In this document: one piece after another, positions 8,070 through 16,121 of the stretch
How positions within the stretch are numbered: position 1 is the stretch's first letter
How the letters are laid out: every line of letters starts with the position of its first letter
Assembly (NCBI RefSeq): GCF_004348895.1
Contig: NZ_RRZK01000020.1
Coordinates: 1-64,000 of the forward strand
DNA length: 64,000 bases
Reading direction: 5' to 3'
Source of the DNA: Pseudomonas vancouverensis
Lineage (GTDB): Bacteria; Pseudomonadota; Gammaproteobacteria; Pseudomonadales; Pseudomonadaceae
Notes under the pieces: generated by a model
Database searches by the model: none
What the model saw: only the letters and a program-made list of their open reading frames with translations
Told to the model about the DNA's origin: nothing
Program-made: the position numbers and the translations under genes

Positions 8070-10077
8070 GGCCGGCGAAAGCTGGTACTCGATGCGCGCG
8101 CTGTCGGCGAGCATCGGTGAGCTGCGCATTGAGGGTGAAATCGGCGCCTGGGGCATCACTGCCAAGCAGTTCGCCAAGGACCTGAAAGCGCTCGGTGACG
8201 TGTCACAAATCAACATGTACGTGAACTCCCCGGGCGGTGAAGTGTTCGAGGGGATCGCCATTTACAACATGCTCAAACATCACCCGGCCCGCATTGACGG
8301 GACTGTGGGGGCGCTCGCGGCGTCCATGGGCAGCGTGATTTTGATGTCGGCCAACACGGTCAACATTCCCGAAAACGCCGCGATCATGATCCACAAGCCC
8401 TGGGGGATTCAGGGCGGTGATGCCGAGGACATGCGGCGTTACGCCGAATTGCTCGATCAGGTCGAGGGTTCGCTGGTCCAGGCGTATGTCGCCAAGACAG
8501 GCAAGACCGCCGAGGAAATCCACGCGTTGCTCGATGCGGAAACGTGGATGTTCGGCGGCGAGGCGGTTGAGGCCGGTTTCGCAGACAAAATCCTTGAGCC
8601 GCTAAAGGCTTTTGGTCACATCAAATCGCAACGCATGCAGGAGTTCACCAACATGCCAGAAGCTTTCAAACAACTGCTGAGCCCGCGCGGCTCTATCCCG
8701 ACCCCTGCACCGGCACCGGCTCCGGCACCGACTCCCGCGCCTGCTCCGGCACCAGCCCCTGCGCCGGCCAACCTGACGGCCGACCAAATGCGCGCCCAGG
8801 TCCTGGCAGCGGATAACGCGCGTCGTACGGCGATCACGGCCGCTTTCAGTGCGCCGTTTGCAGCGCCTCACGCGGCATTGCTGACTGAATGCCTGAATGA
8901 CGTGGATTGCACCATCGAAACGGCTAACGTGAAGCTGTTGGCCGCCCTGGGCGGTACTACCACCCCGACCGGCTCGCAAATCATCCACGGCCATATCTCC
9001 AACGGCAATCTGGTCGGTGATTCGGTGCGTGCCTCGCTTTCCAGTCGTGTCGGCCACGCTGAGGCCCAAGCGGACAACGCTTATAATTACATGAGCCTGC
9101 GCGAGCTGGCCCGCGCCTCGCTGCATGATCGCGGCATTCTGGTGGCGACCCTTGCGCCGATGCAGATGGTCGGCATGGCGTTTACGCACGATTCCAGCGA
9201 CTTCGGCAACATCCTGGTCGACATTGCCGCCAAGTCGGTGCTGCAAGGCTGGGAAGAGGCGGCGGAAACCTTCCATCTGTGGACCAAGCGCGGCCGCTTG
9301 AGCGACTTCAAAACCGCCAAGCGGGTCGGCATGGGCGAGTTCCCAAGCCTGCGCGAAGTGCGCCCGGGTGCTGAATACAAGTACATCACCACCGGCGACC
9401 GTGGCGAAACCATCCGCCTGGCCACCTACGGCGAACTGTTTTCTATCACTCGCCAGGCCATCCTCAACGATGACCTCGATCAGCTGACCACCATCCCTAG
9501 ACGCATGGGTGAGGCGGCACGCGGCACCATCGGTGATCTGGTGTATGACACCTTGATCAACAACCCGAAACTGAGTGATACCAAAGGGTTGTTTGACGCG
9601 AGCCGGAAGAACCTGTTCACCGGTGCCGGCTCGGCCCTGTCGATCGACGCGCTGAGCAAGGCTAAGACGGCGATGGCGCTGCAAAAGAACCAGACCGAGG
9701 GCGGCAAGGCGCGCACCTTGAACATTCGCCCAGGCTTTGTACTGGTGCCGGTGGCCCTGGAAGACAAGGCCAAGCAACTGATCCGTTCGGCCTCGGTGCC
9801 GGGTGCCGACTCCAATGCCGGCATCGACAACCCGATTCGCAACTTTGCCGAGGTGATCGCCGAGCCGCGGCTGGACGATGCTTCTGCGACGGCCTGGTAT
9901 CTGGCGGCCAAGCAGGGCAGCGACACCATCGAAGTCGCGTATCTGGATGGCGTCGAGCTGCCGTATCTGGAGCAGCAACAAGGCTTCACCAATGACGGCG
10001 TTATCTCCAAAGTGCGCATTGACGCCGGCGTTGCTCCGCTCGACTCGCGCGGCCTGAACAAGTCCGCCGGCGCTTAA
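8008..10077 (+). CDS. ClpP-like prohead protease fused to major capsid protein
   Basis: 689 residues from ATG 8008. Residues 20-220 or so are a ClpP/S49-type head-maturation protease. MYVNSPGGEVFEGIAIYNML is the oxyanion region, AASMGSV supplies the Ser near 106, and MIHKPW the His near 129. A Pro-Ala linker covers about 231-255. From about 300 to the end is a HK97-fold-type major capsid protein (SLRELARASL, then TYGELFSITRQAILNDDL, a typical capsid motif, and a C-terminal DGVELPYLEQQQGFTNDGV). Such protease-capsid fusions are known in lambda-like prophages. The protease would cleave itself and the scaffold-like middle segment to free the capsid subunit. The reading frame is intact across the linker. 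Confidence 0.93.
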   Translation: MRKRKNKPLMRPRASITSTNEAGESWYSMRALSASIGELRIEGEIGAWGITAKQFAKDLKALGDVSQINMYVNSPGGEVFEGIAIYNMLKHHPARIDGTVGALAASMGSVILMSANTVNIPENAAIMIHKPWGIQGGDAEDMRRYAELLDQVEGSLVQAYVAKTGKTAEEIHALLDAETWMFGGEAVEAGFADKILEPLKAFGHIKSQRMQEFTNMPEAFKQLLSPRGSIPTPAPAPAPAPTPAPAPAPAPAPANLTADQMRAQVLAADNARRTAITAAFSAPFAAPHAALLTECLNDVDCTIETANVKLLAALGGTTTPTGSQIIHGHISNGNLVGDSVRASLSSRVGHAEAQADNAYNYMSLRELARASLHDRGILVATLAPMQMVGMAFTHDSSDFGNILVDIAAKSVLQGWEEAAETFHLWTKRGRLSDFKTAKRVGMGEFPSLREVRPGAEYKYITTGDRGETIRLATYGELFSITRQAILNDDLDQLTTIPRRMGEAARGTIGDLVYDTLINNPKLSDTKGLFDASRKNLFTGAGSALSIDALSKAKTAMALQKNQTEGGKARTLNIRPGFVLVPVALEDKAKQLIRSASVPGADSNAGIDNPIRNFAEVIAEPRLDDASATAWYLAAKQGSDTIEVAYLDGVELPYLEQQQGFTNDGVISKVRIDAGVAPLDSRGLNKSAGA
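8698..8772 (+). repeat. Pro-Ala coding repeat joining protease and capsid domains
   Basis: Codons alternate CCx and GCx almost without break, giving about 25 residues of Pro-Ala with two Thr. It is a low-complexity, flexible linker between the protease and scaffold/capsid parts. Such tracts are prone to copy-number change. Confidence 0.85.
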
Positions 10078-10097
10078 TTCGCCGATCACCCCCGAAG

Positions 10098-10120
10098 CCC
10101 CGCCCAGTGCGGGGTTTTTT
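10098..10120 (+). terminator. Terminator-like hairpin between capsid and decoration genes
   Basis: CCCCGC and GCGGGG form a 6-bp stem around a 5-base loop followed by six T, 21 bases after the capsid stop and 23 bases before the decoration gene start. Full termination here would cut off all downstream virion genes, so partial action or antitermination is expected. Confidence 0.7.
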
Positions 10121-10143
10121 GTTTCTGTATAGGAGAAATGGCC

Positions 10144-10458
10144 ATGGCCAAGAATTACTCGAGTGATGGCAGTACGGTGAATTTTGTCGCGCCTACCGGT
10201 GGCGCCGTCGCGGGCCAGCCCTGTGTGCTGGGGCAAATGGTGGTGATGCCGCTGGGCAGTGGTCTCAAGGGCACGCCGCTGGTGGGTGTCACTAATGGCG
10301 CCTGGAACGTGCCTGTTGCCCCTGGTTTGAAGCAAGGCGCCAAGGTCAGCGTGCTGGCCGGTGCCCTGGTCGCTGACGGCACGCCGGATTCGGTGCCGTT
10401 CGGCAAGTTGCTATCGGATGAGTCGGGCGGCGTCGCTGAAGCGCTGTTGGTGCAGTAA
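10144..10458 (+). CDS. Capsid decoration/cement protein (DUF2190-like)
   Basis: 104 residues. ATG 10144 is preferred over ATG 10138 because AGGAGA lies 7 bases before it. The protein is small, rich in Gly, Val and Ala, and has the AxAGQPCVLGQMVVMPL and GVTNGAWNVPVAPGLKQGAKV blocks. These are typical of the DUF2190 capsid-cement proteins encoded just after major capsid genes. Proteins of this kind bind the outer face of the expanded capsid and stabilise it. It follows a terminator-like hairpin and precedes the head-tail joiner by an overlapping stop/start. Confidence 0.75.
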   Translation: MAKNYSSDGSTVNFVAPTGGAVAGQPCVLGQMVVMPLGSGLKGTPLVGVTNGAWNVPVAPGLKQGAKVSVLAGALVADGTPDSVPFGKLLSDESGGVAEALLVQ

Positions 10459-10841
10459 TGGAGCCCGGGCGCTTTCGGGCGGTGACCGAGCGTATGGACG
10501 CCGTGCTGGTGAGGCGCCTGGGTGATCCGGCGACGTTGGCCGATGGCCGTCCGGTGTCGGGTGCCTTCGCCTCGCCTTTTGTCGGCGCCGAAATCGGCGG
10601 CAGTAAGAGCGGGGCGGCGCGCTTGGGCGGGGCGATCAATGCCGACGCGGTGTTAGAGCCAACCTTTAGCGCGCGAGTGGTTGACCTGATCGGCGTGAAA
10701 AAGGGCGACTTTCTTACCATCGAACTGCCGATCGAGCTGGGCGGCGGCCGTTACAAGGTCGTGCGCTTCAAGCCGGACGGCGCCGGAATGGTTGACGTAG
10801 TGTTGAGCGTGAACAATGAGCGAGCTGACGACATTACATAA
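10458..10841 (+). CDS. Head-tail joining protein (FII/attachment type)
   Basis: 127 residues. ATG 10458 overlaps the previous stop codon (TAATG). The region from residue 9 (VTERMDAVLVRRLGDPA) to the C-terminal GGGRYKVVRFKPDGAGMVDVVL is typical of the FII-like phage attachment proteins that close the connector and receive the tail. Position after portal, capsid and decoration genes agrees. The gene overlaps the next one by 26 bases in a different frame. Confidence 0.7.
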   Translation: MEPGRFRAVTERMDAVLVRRLGDPATLADGRPVSGAFASPFVGAEIGGSKSGAARLGGAINADAVLEPTFSARVVDLIGVKKGDFLTIELPIELGGGRYKVVRFKPDGAGMVDVVLSVNNERADDIT

Positions 10842-11340
10842 AACGATCACCCAAACGCTGAAAGCGCGCTTGCCCAAGGTGCTGCACGTCGAGGAATTCC
10901 CCGAGCTGGGCTCTGAGGTCAAGACGCCGGCGCTGTTGTACGGGTTGACGGATCTTGCCCTGGGCGAAGATCGCGGCGAAGGCAAGACGGCACTGGTCGG
11001 CCGTTTTCAGGGCTGCATTCTGGTCGAGGCCGATCGCGACAAGGCATCGCTGCAGGCGGCCATTCTGGCCTCTCAGGTGGCGGTGATCCTGCATAACCAA
11101 TATTGGGATTTGGAGTTTGTCACCGGCGCGCCGGAGAACATCCACGCCCAGCCTGAAGCCCCGACCCTGGAGCTTGAACAGTTCGTTATGTGGTCGGTGC
11201 AATGGACGCAAACCTTTGAGGTCGGCGAGCTTGAATGGCCGTGGCCAGATGAGCCGCCGGGCTCGTTGGTGTTCGGTTTCAGCCCTGACACCGGGCCGGG
11301 CAACGAACACCAATACACGGCCCCGGAGGCGTTGGGATGA
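10816..11340 (+). CDS. Probable tail terminator/tail completion protein
   Basis: 174 residues, starting at ATG 10816 inside the previous gene. The protein is acidic, without a signal or membrane segment. It has a central QGCILVEADRDKASLQAAIL segment and a Trp-rich C-terminal half (MWSVQWTQTFEVGELEWPWP). The gene stands exactly where phages with this layout carry the tail terminator or completion protein, between the head-tail joiner and the baseplate spike. No catalytic motif is seen. The function is inferred from position and size; the sequence match to known terminators is not strong enough to be sure. Confidence 0.55.
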   Translation: MSELTTLHKTITQTLKARLPKVLHVEEFPELGSEVKTPALLYGLTDLALGEDRGEGKTALVGRFQGCILVEADRDKASLQAAILASQVAVILHNQYWDLEFVTGAPENIHAQPEAPTLELEQFVMWSVQWTQTFEVGELEWPWPDEPPGSLVFGFSPDTGPGNEHQYTAPEALG

Positions 11341-11930
11341 GCTACGTCGAGGCCGAACACGATCGCATGATTGCTGCCATGATTACGCCTTGCGTAGTGG
11401 TCGGTGTGGATCTGGTCGCGCCGGCGGTGCGGGTCCAGTCCGGCGAGTGGGTCAGCGCCTGGGTGCGCTGGCATAGCCTGGCGGCGGGTAAGGCGCGGCA
11501 CTGGCGGGTGCCGAGCATGGGCGAGCAGGGGGTGTTGTTTAACCCCAGCGGTCAGGCCGGCATGGGCACGTTCATTCCTGGGCTGTATGGGAACGCCGGC
11601 GCGCCGCCGGATAATCGCGACCATGTAGAGGTGTGGCGCTTTCCGGACGGCGGTTCGCTGGTCTACGACTGGGAGGCCAATAGCTACACCATCACCCTGC
11701 CGACTGGCCGGGTGATTACCAAAGTCGGGGCCACCGAGTCGGTCACCACCGACAACGATGTCACGGTGACCACGCAAAACATCAAGCTTATTGCCGACGT
11801 GGAAATCACCGGCGCATTACGCGTAACGAAAGACGTCAAGATTGACGGCGGGCTGAACGTGGCCAAGGACATCAACGGCGGCGGCAAGATCATGGACGCC
11901 GGCGGAAACTCGGCCAATCACAAACACTGA
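11337..11930 (+). CDS. Baseplate spike protein gpV
   Basis: 197 residues; starts at ATG 11337 overlapping the previous stop. The N-terminal OB-fold region contains VRVQSGEWVSAWVRW and VPSMGEQGVLFNPSG, hallmarks of P2 gpV. The C-terminal part is a beta-helix-like stretch (VTTDNDVTVTTQNIKLIADV). It ends in SANHKH, the His-x-His apex motif that binds iron in P2-like membrane-piercing spikes. The trimer forms the tip that punctures the outer membrane on contraction. It is the first tail-module gene and is followed by a terminator-like hairpin. Confidence 0.92.
   Translation: MSYVEAEHDRMIAAMITPCVVVGVDLVAPAVRVQSGEWVSAWVRWHSLAAGKARHWRVPSMGEQGVLFNPSGQAGMGTFIPGLYGNAGAPPDNRDHVEVWRFPDGGSLVYDWEANSYTITLPTGRVITKVGATESVTTDNDVTVTTQNIKLIADVEITGALRVTKDVKIDGGLNVAKDINGGGKIMDAGGNSANHKH
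11816..11827. repeat. ATTAC-GC-GTAAC dyad 3 (one mismatch)
   Basis: Same unit with one mismatched base, inside gpV. TTACGCGTAA is perfectly symmetric. Confidence 0.6.
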
Positions 11931-11946
11931 TCCTTTTTCCCTCAAG

Positions 11947-11968
11947 GCCCGCCGCGTGCGGGCTTTTT
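11947..11968 (+). terminator. Terminator-like hairpin after gpV
   Basis: GCCCGC and GCGGGC pair around a 5-base loop and are followed by five T, then CATGCCTGGAG, which serves as the ribosome site of the next gene. Confidence 0.7.
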
Positions 11969-11985
11969 CATGCCTGGAGATAACT

Positions 11986-12210
11986 GTGGCCAAGACCAAA
12001 GACGAAACCGGAACTACTGAACTGGGCGCGGCCCCGGCCGCTGTGGCGTCGGTGGCCTACCGCGACAAGCTCTTCACCTCGCGCACGCTGATTCTTAAGG
12101 ACGACCGCACTTTGCCGGTCGTCGCGGCACGGGTCGAAGTGCTGGCCACCGACACCGAGGCCCTGGCCTTTCTGGATGCCAGCGCGGAACACGAACTGAT
12201 CAAGGAGTGA
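11986..12210 (+). CDS. Small conserved phage protein between baseplate V and W
   Basis: 74 residues, from GTG 11986 with CTGGAG 6 bases upstream; an ATG at 11956 would put the start inside the hairpin. Lys/Thr-rich N-terminus, then SVAYRDKLFTSRTLILKDDR, and an Ala/Glu-rich C-terminus. No known domain is recognised. It is in a tight row with gpW: its stop at 12210 is 5 bases before the gpW ATG, and its last codons carry the ribosome site of gpW. A baseplate role is suggested only by its neighbours. Confidence 0.6.
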   Translation: MAKTKDETGTTELGAAPAAVASVAYRDKLFTSRTLILKDDRTLPVVAARVEVLATDTEALAFLDASAEHELIKE

Positions 12211-12215
12211 CGTCG

Positions 12216-12542
12216 ATGATCGGAATGGATCGCCACACCGGCCGCCCCATTTCCGGCATCGAGCATCTGCGTCAGTCGGTTGAAGACATCCTCAGCACGC
12301 CCCTGGGCAGCCGGCGGATGCGCCCCGAGTACGGCAGCAAGTTACGCCGTTACGTCGACTTACCGGTCAATGCCGGTTGGAAAAGCCTGGTGTCAGCCGA
12401 AGTCGCCAGGGCGCTGGAGCGCTGGGAGCGACGCCTAAAACTGGATCGGGTCCGCGTGGAGTCGGTGCTGGATGGGCAAATCAATCTGGTGTTGCACGGT
12501 GACTTTGAAGGCAGCCAAGTGATTTTGGAGGTGAAGGCATGA
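12216..12542 (+). CDS. Baseplate protein gpW (gp25-like)
   Basis: 108 residues. ATG 12216 has AAGGAG 8 bases upstream and is preferred to GTG 12207. The sequence from residue 1 (MIGMDRHTGRPISG) and LSTPLGSRRMRPEYGSKL is the gp25-like EPR/RP(E/D)YGS signature of contractile-tail baseplate wedges. The protein joins the sheath to the wedge and starts sheath assembly. It overlaps gpJ by four bases (ATGA), so translation is coupled. Confidence 0.92.
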   Translation: MIGMDRHTGRPISGIEHLRQSVEDILSTPLGSRRMRPEYGSKLRRYVDLPVNAGWKSLVSAEVARALERWERRLKLDRVRVESVLDGQINLVLHGDFEGSQVILEVKA

Positions 12543-13381
12543 ACGTCGACCTGTCGTTGTTGCCGGTGCCGGATCTGGTCGAAACCCTCGACTTTGAAGA
12601 GGAATATCAGGGCGTCCTGGGCCGCTTCCGTTTGGCGATGGGCGATCAGTGGTCGGCGGTGCTGGAATCCGACCCGGTGGTCAAACTGATGGAAGAAATG
12701 GCCTATGAACGCGTAATCACGCGGGCCCGGATCAACGACGCGGCGCGCTCGGTGTTGCTGGCCAGCGCCCGGGGCGCGGATCTGGACAACGTGCTGGCCT
12801 TCATGGATGCCAAGCGCCTGACCGCTGAGCGCGATGATGACTATCGCGAGCGCGGCCGTCAGGCGCCGTATGGCTTCAGCACGGCCGGACCCTTGGCTGC
12901 GTACAAGTATCACGCGAAAAGCGCTCACAGCGACGTGCTGGACGCCAAGGTCGACCGCCCGGAGCCGGGTGTGGTGCGTATCACGGTGCTGTCGCGCAGT
13001 CCTGGCGGTGTGCCGTCTGAGGCGGTGCTGGCGGCGGTGCGTACCGCGTTATCCGCAGACGACATCCGGCCGCTCACTGACACGCTGCTAGTGGTGGCGG
13101 CCACGGTGGTGCGTTACGTGGTCAAGGGGCGCATTTACGTGGCCAGCGGTGCGGCGCCGGAGCCGTTGCTGGAAGCAGCCAAGGCGGCGACGAAACTCTA
13201 CACGGATCAGCAATTTGCCATCGGCGAGGCGGTCACGCCTTCGGGCTTGTATGCGGCGCTACACCAGCCCGGGGCTTCCCGGGCGGATCTGCTGAGTCCG
13301 GTCAACGGAATTGCGGCCCAGGCGCAAACAGCGGCGCTGTGCACCGGCATCGAGCTGGAAGTGGTGACCAACTATGACTAG
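12539..13381 (+). CDS. Baseplate protein gpJ
   Basis: 280 residues, starting at ATG 12539. It has the N-terminal LLPVPDLVETLDFEEE, then the helical ARINDAARSVLLASARGADLDNV, YRERGRQAPYGFSTAGPLAAY, and VRITVLSRSPGGVPSEAVLAAV blocks of P2 gpJ. Proteins of this family form the baseplate wedge that opens on receptor binding. The gene overlaps gpI by eight bases. Length is close to that of P2 gpJ (about 300). Confidence 0.93.
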   Translation: MNVDLSLLPVPDLVETLDFEEEYQGVLGRFRLAMGDQWSAVLESDPVVKLMEEMAYERVITRARINDAARSVLLASARGADLDNVLAFMDAKRLTAERDDDYRERGRQAPYGFSTAGPLAAYKYHAKSAHSDVLDAKVDRPEPGVVRITVLSRSPGGVPSEAVLAAVRTALSADDIRPLTDTLLVVAATVVRYVVKGRIYVASGAAPEPLLEAAKAATKLYTDQQFAIGEAVTPSGLYAALHQPGASRADLLSPVNGIAAQAQTAALCTGIELEVVTNYD

Positions 13382-14465
13382 CCGTCTGTTGCCGCTCAAT
13401 AGCACGCTGCTGGAGCGCTCGCTGGTCGACGCCTTCGCCCTGGGCCAGTTGCCGATCGACATTCGCAAATTGTGGAACGTCGACGAGTGTCCGGAACTGT
13501 TCCTGCCGTATCTGGCCTGGACCTTATCGGTGGACTTTTGGGAGCTGGCCACCAGCGACGAACAGCGGCGCAACATGATCCGGGGTGCGCTGGCCTGGCA
13601 CCGCAAGCGGGGTACGCCCTGGGCGATTAAGCAGGCGCTGACGGCGATCGGGTACCCGGGCTGCGAGCTGGTGGAACATCGCCAGTTACAGCAAGAGTGG
13701 CTGGACGCCGGCGGCGAACTGCTCGATGGCAGCAACACCCTGGATGGCTCCAGCAACTTGTCGGCCCTGGCCGGTAGTTTCCGCTTCGCGACCAACCACT
13801 GGGCGGAATACGCGCTGCGCCTGAACATCGCCGAGGGTGTTTCGACCTCGGACATGCTCAAGAAAATCGCCGTTGTGTGCGAGGCCTACGCACCGGCTCG
13901 CTCGCGCCTGGCCGCGATCATCATGTTTGCGGCGGCTGAGTTTGAGGCGAAAGCCAAGATGACTGGCTTCAAGGCGCGCGGGCGAATGGTCCTCAAGGAT
14001 TGCCGGCGTATCTCGGTGCCGAGCTTCGACACCCTGGACGGTTGCGACCTGCTCGGTGGCGAAACCCTGCCGGATCTGCTCGACGGCATTGGCACCCTGG
14101 ACGGCTCCAGCAACTTGCTGCCGGAGCGCTACACCGGCGAGCCGCTGGACGGTGGCCAACTCGGCATCACCAGTCGCAGCCGCATCAAGTTGTGCGGCAC
14201 TGCCCTGGGCGGCAATCGCCTGGAGCCAGTGGAAACCCTCGACAGCACCGACTTGCTCGATGGCGCTTACACGATCGCCGGCGAAACCCTCGACGGCTTC
14301 GGCCGCATCGAGAGCGGAAACCTCTACTACCCAACGCTGGCCGATGCCGAGGACACCCTTGATGGCTCCAGCAACCTCGGCGAAGTGCAAGGCCTTGATC
14401 AGTTGTGGTTCACCGGCCTGGTGCGCATTCGTCGCGGCTCAACCGTTATTCAGGAGGCTTTATGA
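13374..14465 (+). CDS. Baseplate protein gpI with long LDG-repeat C-terminal extension
   Basis: 363 residues, about twice the length of P2 gpI. Residues 1-105 are a normal gpI core (LLPLNSTLLERSLVDAFA, LWNVDECPELFLPYLAW, WHRKRGTPWAIKQAL). An insertion with two LDG turns lies at about 117-135, and the rest of the gpI-like domain continues to about 200. The last 160 residues are built from turns of the form LDGxxxL. TLDGSSNL occurs three times exactly (122-129, 241-248, 328-335), and LDG again at 221, 236, 258, 295 and 306. The regular beta-turn pattern suggests a solenoid-like surface domain. The core call is secure; the extension is unlike any gpI I know. Confidence 0.88.
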   Translation: MTSRLLPLNSTLLERSLVDAFALGQLPIDIRKLWNVDECPELFLPYLAWTLSVDFWELATSDEQRRNMIRGALAWHRKRGTPWAIKQALTAIGYPGCELVEHRQLQQEWLDAGGELLDGSNTLDGSSNLSALAGSFRFATNHWAEYALRLNIAEGVSTSDMLKKIAVVCEAYAPARSRLAAIIMFAAAEFEAKAKMTGFKARGRMVLKDCRRISVPSFDTLDGCDLLGGETLPDLLDGIGTLDGSSNLLPERYTGEPLDGGQLGITSRSRIKLCGTALGGNRLEPVETLDSTDLLDGAYTIAGETLDGFGRIESGNLYYPTLADAEDTLDGSSNLGEVQGLDQLWFTGLVRIRRGSTVIQEAL

Positions 14466-14821
14466 GTACCACCGCGATCGCGGCCAGCAATGCCTATCGG
14501 CGCAAGGTCGCCCTGGCGGCCGCCAACGGTACGGCGCTGCCGCGCATTTCCCACCTGGCGTTTGGCGTCGGCGATCGGCCTTACACCCTGGACGATACGG
14601 CGCTACAGGCCGAATTCACCCGCATTGCAGCGGCGGTCACGGTGAGCGGGGTCACCGTGAAAGCGGTGGCCACGTTGCCGGGGGCGATCGTCGGCACGCG
14701 GGTGCTGCGCGAAGTGGCGGCGCTGGCCGCTGACGGCACCTTGATCGGGCGCCGTGTGATCACCCCCAAAGAGTTCGAGCCCGAGACAGAAATGGACTTT
14801 GAACTGACCTTTCAATACTGA
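14462..14821 (+). CDS. Tail fibre-associated protein (DUF3751-like)
   Basis: 119 residues from ATG 14462, with CAGGAGG 5 bases upstream. The sequence AYRRKVALAAANGTALPRISHLAFGVGDRP and, later, LREVAALAADGTLIGRRVITP follows the pattern of the DUF3751 N-terminal domain of tail fibres. In larger phages this domain anchors the fibre to the baseplate; here it is a separate small protein. It starts at the gpI stop (TATGA) and is followed by the fibre gene. It probably bridges gpI and the fibre. Confidence 0.68.
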   Translation: MSTTAIAASNAYRRKVALAAANGTALPRISHLAFGVGDRPYTLDDTALQAEFTRIAAAVTVSGVTVKAVATLPGAIVGTRVLREVAALAADGTLIGRRVITPKEFEPETEMDFELTFQY

Positions 14822-14838
14822 CCCGGGAGCCTGAACGC

Positions 14839-15768
14839 ATGGCCAACCTTAACGGCGCCACTGGCGTCGCAGCGATCTTTAAAGCCTTCCTGCGCAAGCT
14901 GGAAACCACCGACCCGAAACACCCGGATACGTGGAACCCCAACTACCAAACCCTGATCGACAACGACGTGTTCCTCAAGGCGTTCGCCGATGAGGTGTCG
15001 ACCGCGCGGGGCAGCCAGCCCAGTCTCAAGGATCGCCTGGTGGCGATTGAACAGACGCAAGCCTCCCTGTCGCCGGAATACATCGACGAACTGACAGCGG
15101 CGGTTAAGTACGCGCTGGATCAGGCCGGCGTTGCTAACCGCTCGATCCGCGCGCTCAAGTCTCAGCTCCAGCAGGAAGGCGAATTGCTGATTGAAAACCG
15201 GGGCATTGTTTCCGGCTGTACGGCCACCAAGTCGACCACGGCGGCGCGCAACTTGAACCTGGCGGCCGGTGTGTGCTTCGCCAATGGCCGGGCGTATTCG
15301 GTCGACAGCGGCAACAACATGGCCTCGGTGCCGAGCAACATTTCTGCCGGCAATGCCAGTGCGGTGGTGTACCTGTACCGCTCGGGCAACGGCTGGAAAA
15401 TGGCCGTGACCGCCATCGGCGAGGCTGTGCCCGCTGGGGCCATCCGCCTCTACAACGTAACCATTCCGCCGAACAGCACCGACGCCACCGACCCGACCCT
15501 GGCCAACGTCACGTTGACCAGCGTGCGCCGGGTAGAGGTGGGCTTTCCGCAGTACCTGGACACGCCGGTTAGCCAGTTTGTCGCCATCAACAACCTGTCG
15601 GCGAATGACTTTCGGCTGGATTTTGAAGTGGTCAGCGCTGAGGGCGCGCCTTGTGAGCGCAAGTCGCTGAGCGTCCCCAGTCGGGCTACCAACGGTTTCA
15701 CCCTTGAGCTGGCTTCGGCCGCCGACAACGTGCTGGTCCGCTACCGCGTCAGCAAATTGAACAACTAA
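14839..15768 (+). CDS. Tail fibre protein
   Basis: 309 residues, ATG 14839 with GGGAG upstream. The N-terminal 130 residues are helical (baseplate-attachment-like), ending in a coiled-coil segment with LKSQLQQEGELLIENRGIV. The remainder is beta-rich with CTATKSTTAARNLNLAAGVCF and AVVYLYRSGNGWKMAVTAIG, typical of phage fibre shafts. The last 90 residues contain no obvious adhesin motif. Position after gpI and the DUF3751-like protein matches fibre genes of P2-like tails. It is probably a receptor-contact or adaptor subunit for the lectin-like protein encoded next but one. Confidence 0.75.
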   Translation: MANLNGATGVAAIFKAFLRKLETTDPKHPDTWNPNYQTLIDNDVFLKAFADEVSTARGSQPSLKDRLVAIEQTQASLSPEYIDELTAAVKYALDQAGVANRSIRALKSQLQQEGELLIENRGIVSGCTATKSTTAARNLNLAAGVCFANGRAYSVDSGNNMASVPSNISAGNASAVVYLYRSGNGWKMAVTAIGEAVPAGAIRLYNVTIPPNSTDATDPTLANVTLTSVRRVEVGFPQYLDTPVSQFVAINNLSANDFRLDFEVVSAEGAPCERKSLSVPSRATNGFTLELASAADNVLVRYRVSKLNN

Positions 15769-15782
15769 CAGGAGAGCCCCAA

Positions 15783-16097
15783 ATGCCTCAAATTATCTTG
15801 ATGCAGCCAGGCCAGCCGGTGGCCGACTTCGGCGTCATTGGTACGAAAATCACTGTCGCCGGCGCCATGGTCGACGCGGCTGATCACCAATCTGACTCGG
15901 GTCAAATTGTTGAAATTCGCCACAACGGTGCGACCGCCCAGGTGGGTGGCGATGGCGCCTATCTGGCGATCATTGAAATCCCACCGGCGCAGTACAGCGA
16001 TGCCGTCTATGGCGGTGAAGGTGAGCCAGATACCCCGGCGCAACGTCTGCCGCTGGACCCCAACACCCTCGTTATCACCCTCTGGCCAACAGCGTAA
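15783..16097 (+). CDS. Small fibre-cluster protein of unknown function
   Basis: 104 residues, ATG 15783 with AGGAGAGC upstream. The protein is acidic and beta-rich (MPQIILMQPGQPVADFGVIG), with no Cys, no signal peptide and no membrane segment. It lies between the fibre gene and the lectin-like gene and shares their strand and spacing. It may be an adaptor or chaperone of the receptor-binding unit. No family is recognised. Confidence 0.6.
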   Translation: MPQIILMQPGQPVADFGVIGTKITVAGAMVDAADHQSDSGQIVEIRHNGATAQVGGDGAYLAIIEIPPAQYSDAVYGGEGEPDTPAQRLPLDPNTLVITLWPTA

Positions 16098-16121
16098 TCG
16101 CGCAACTTAAGGACTAGCAAA

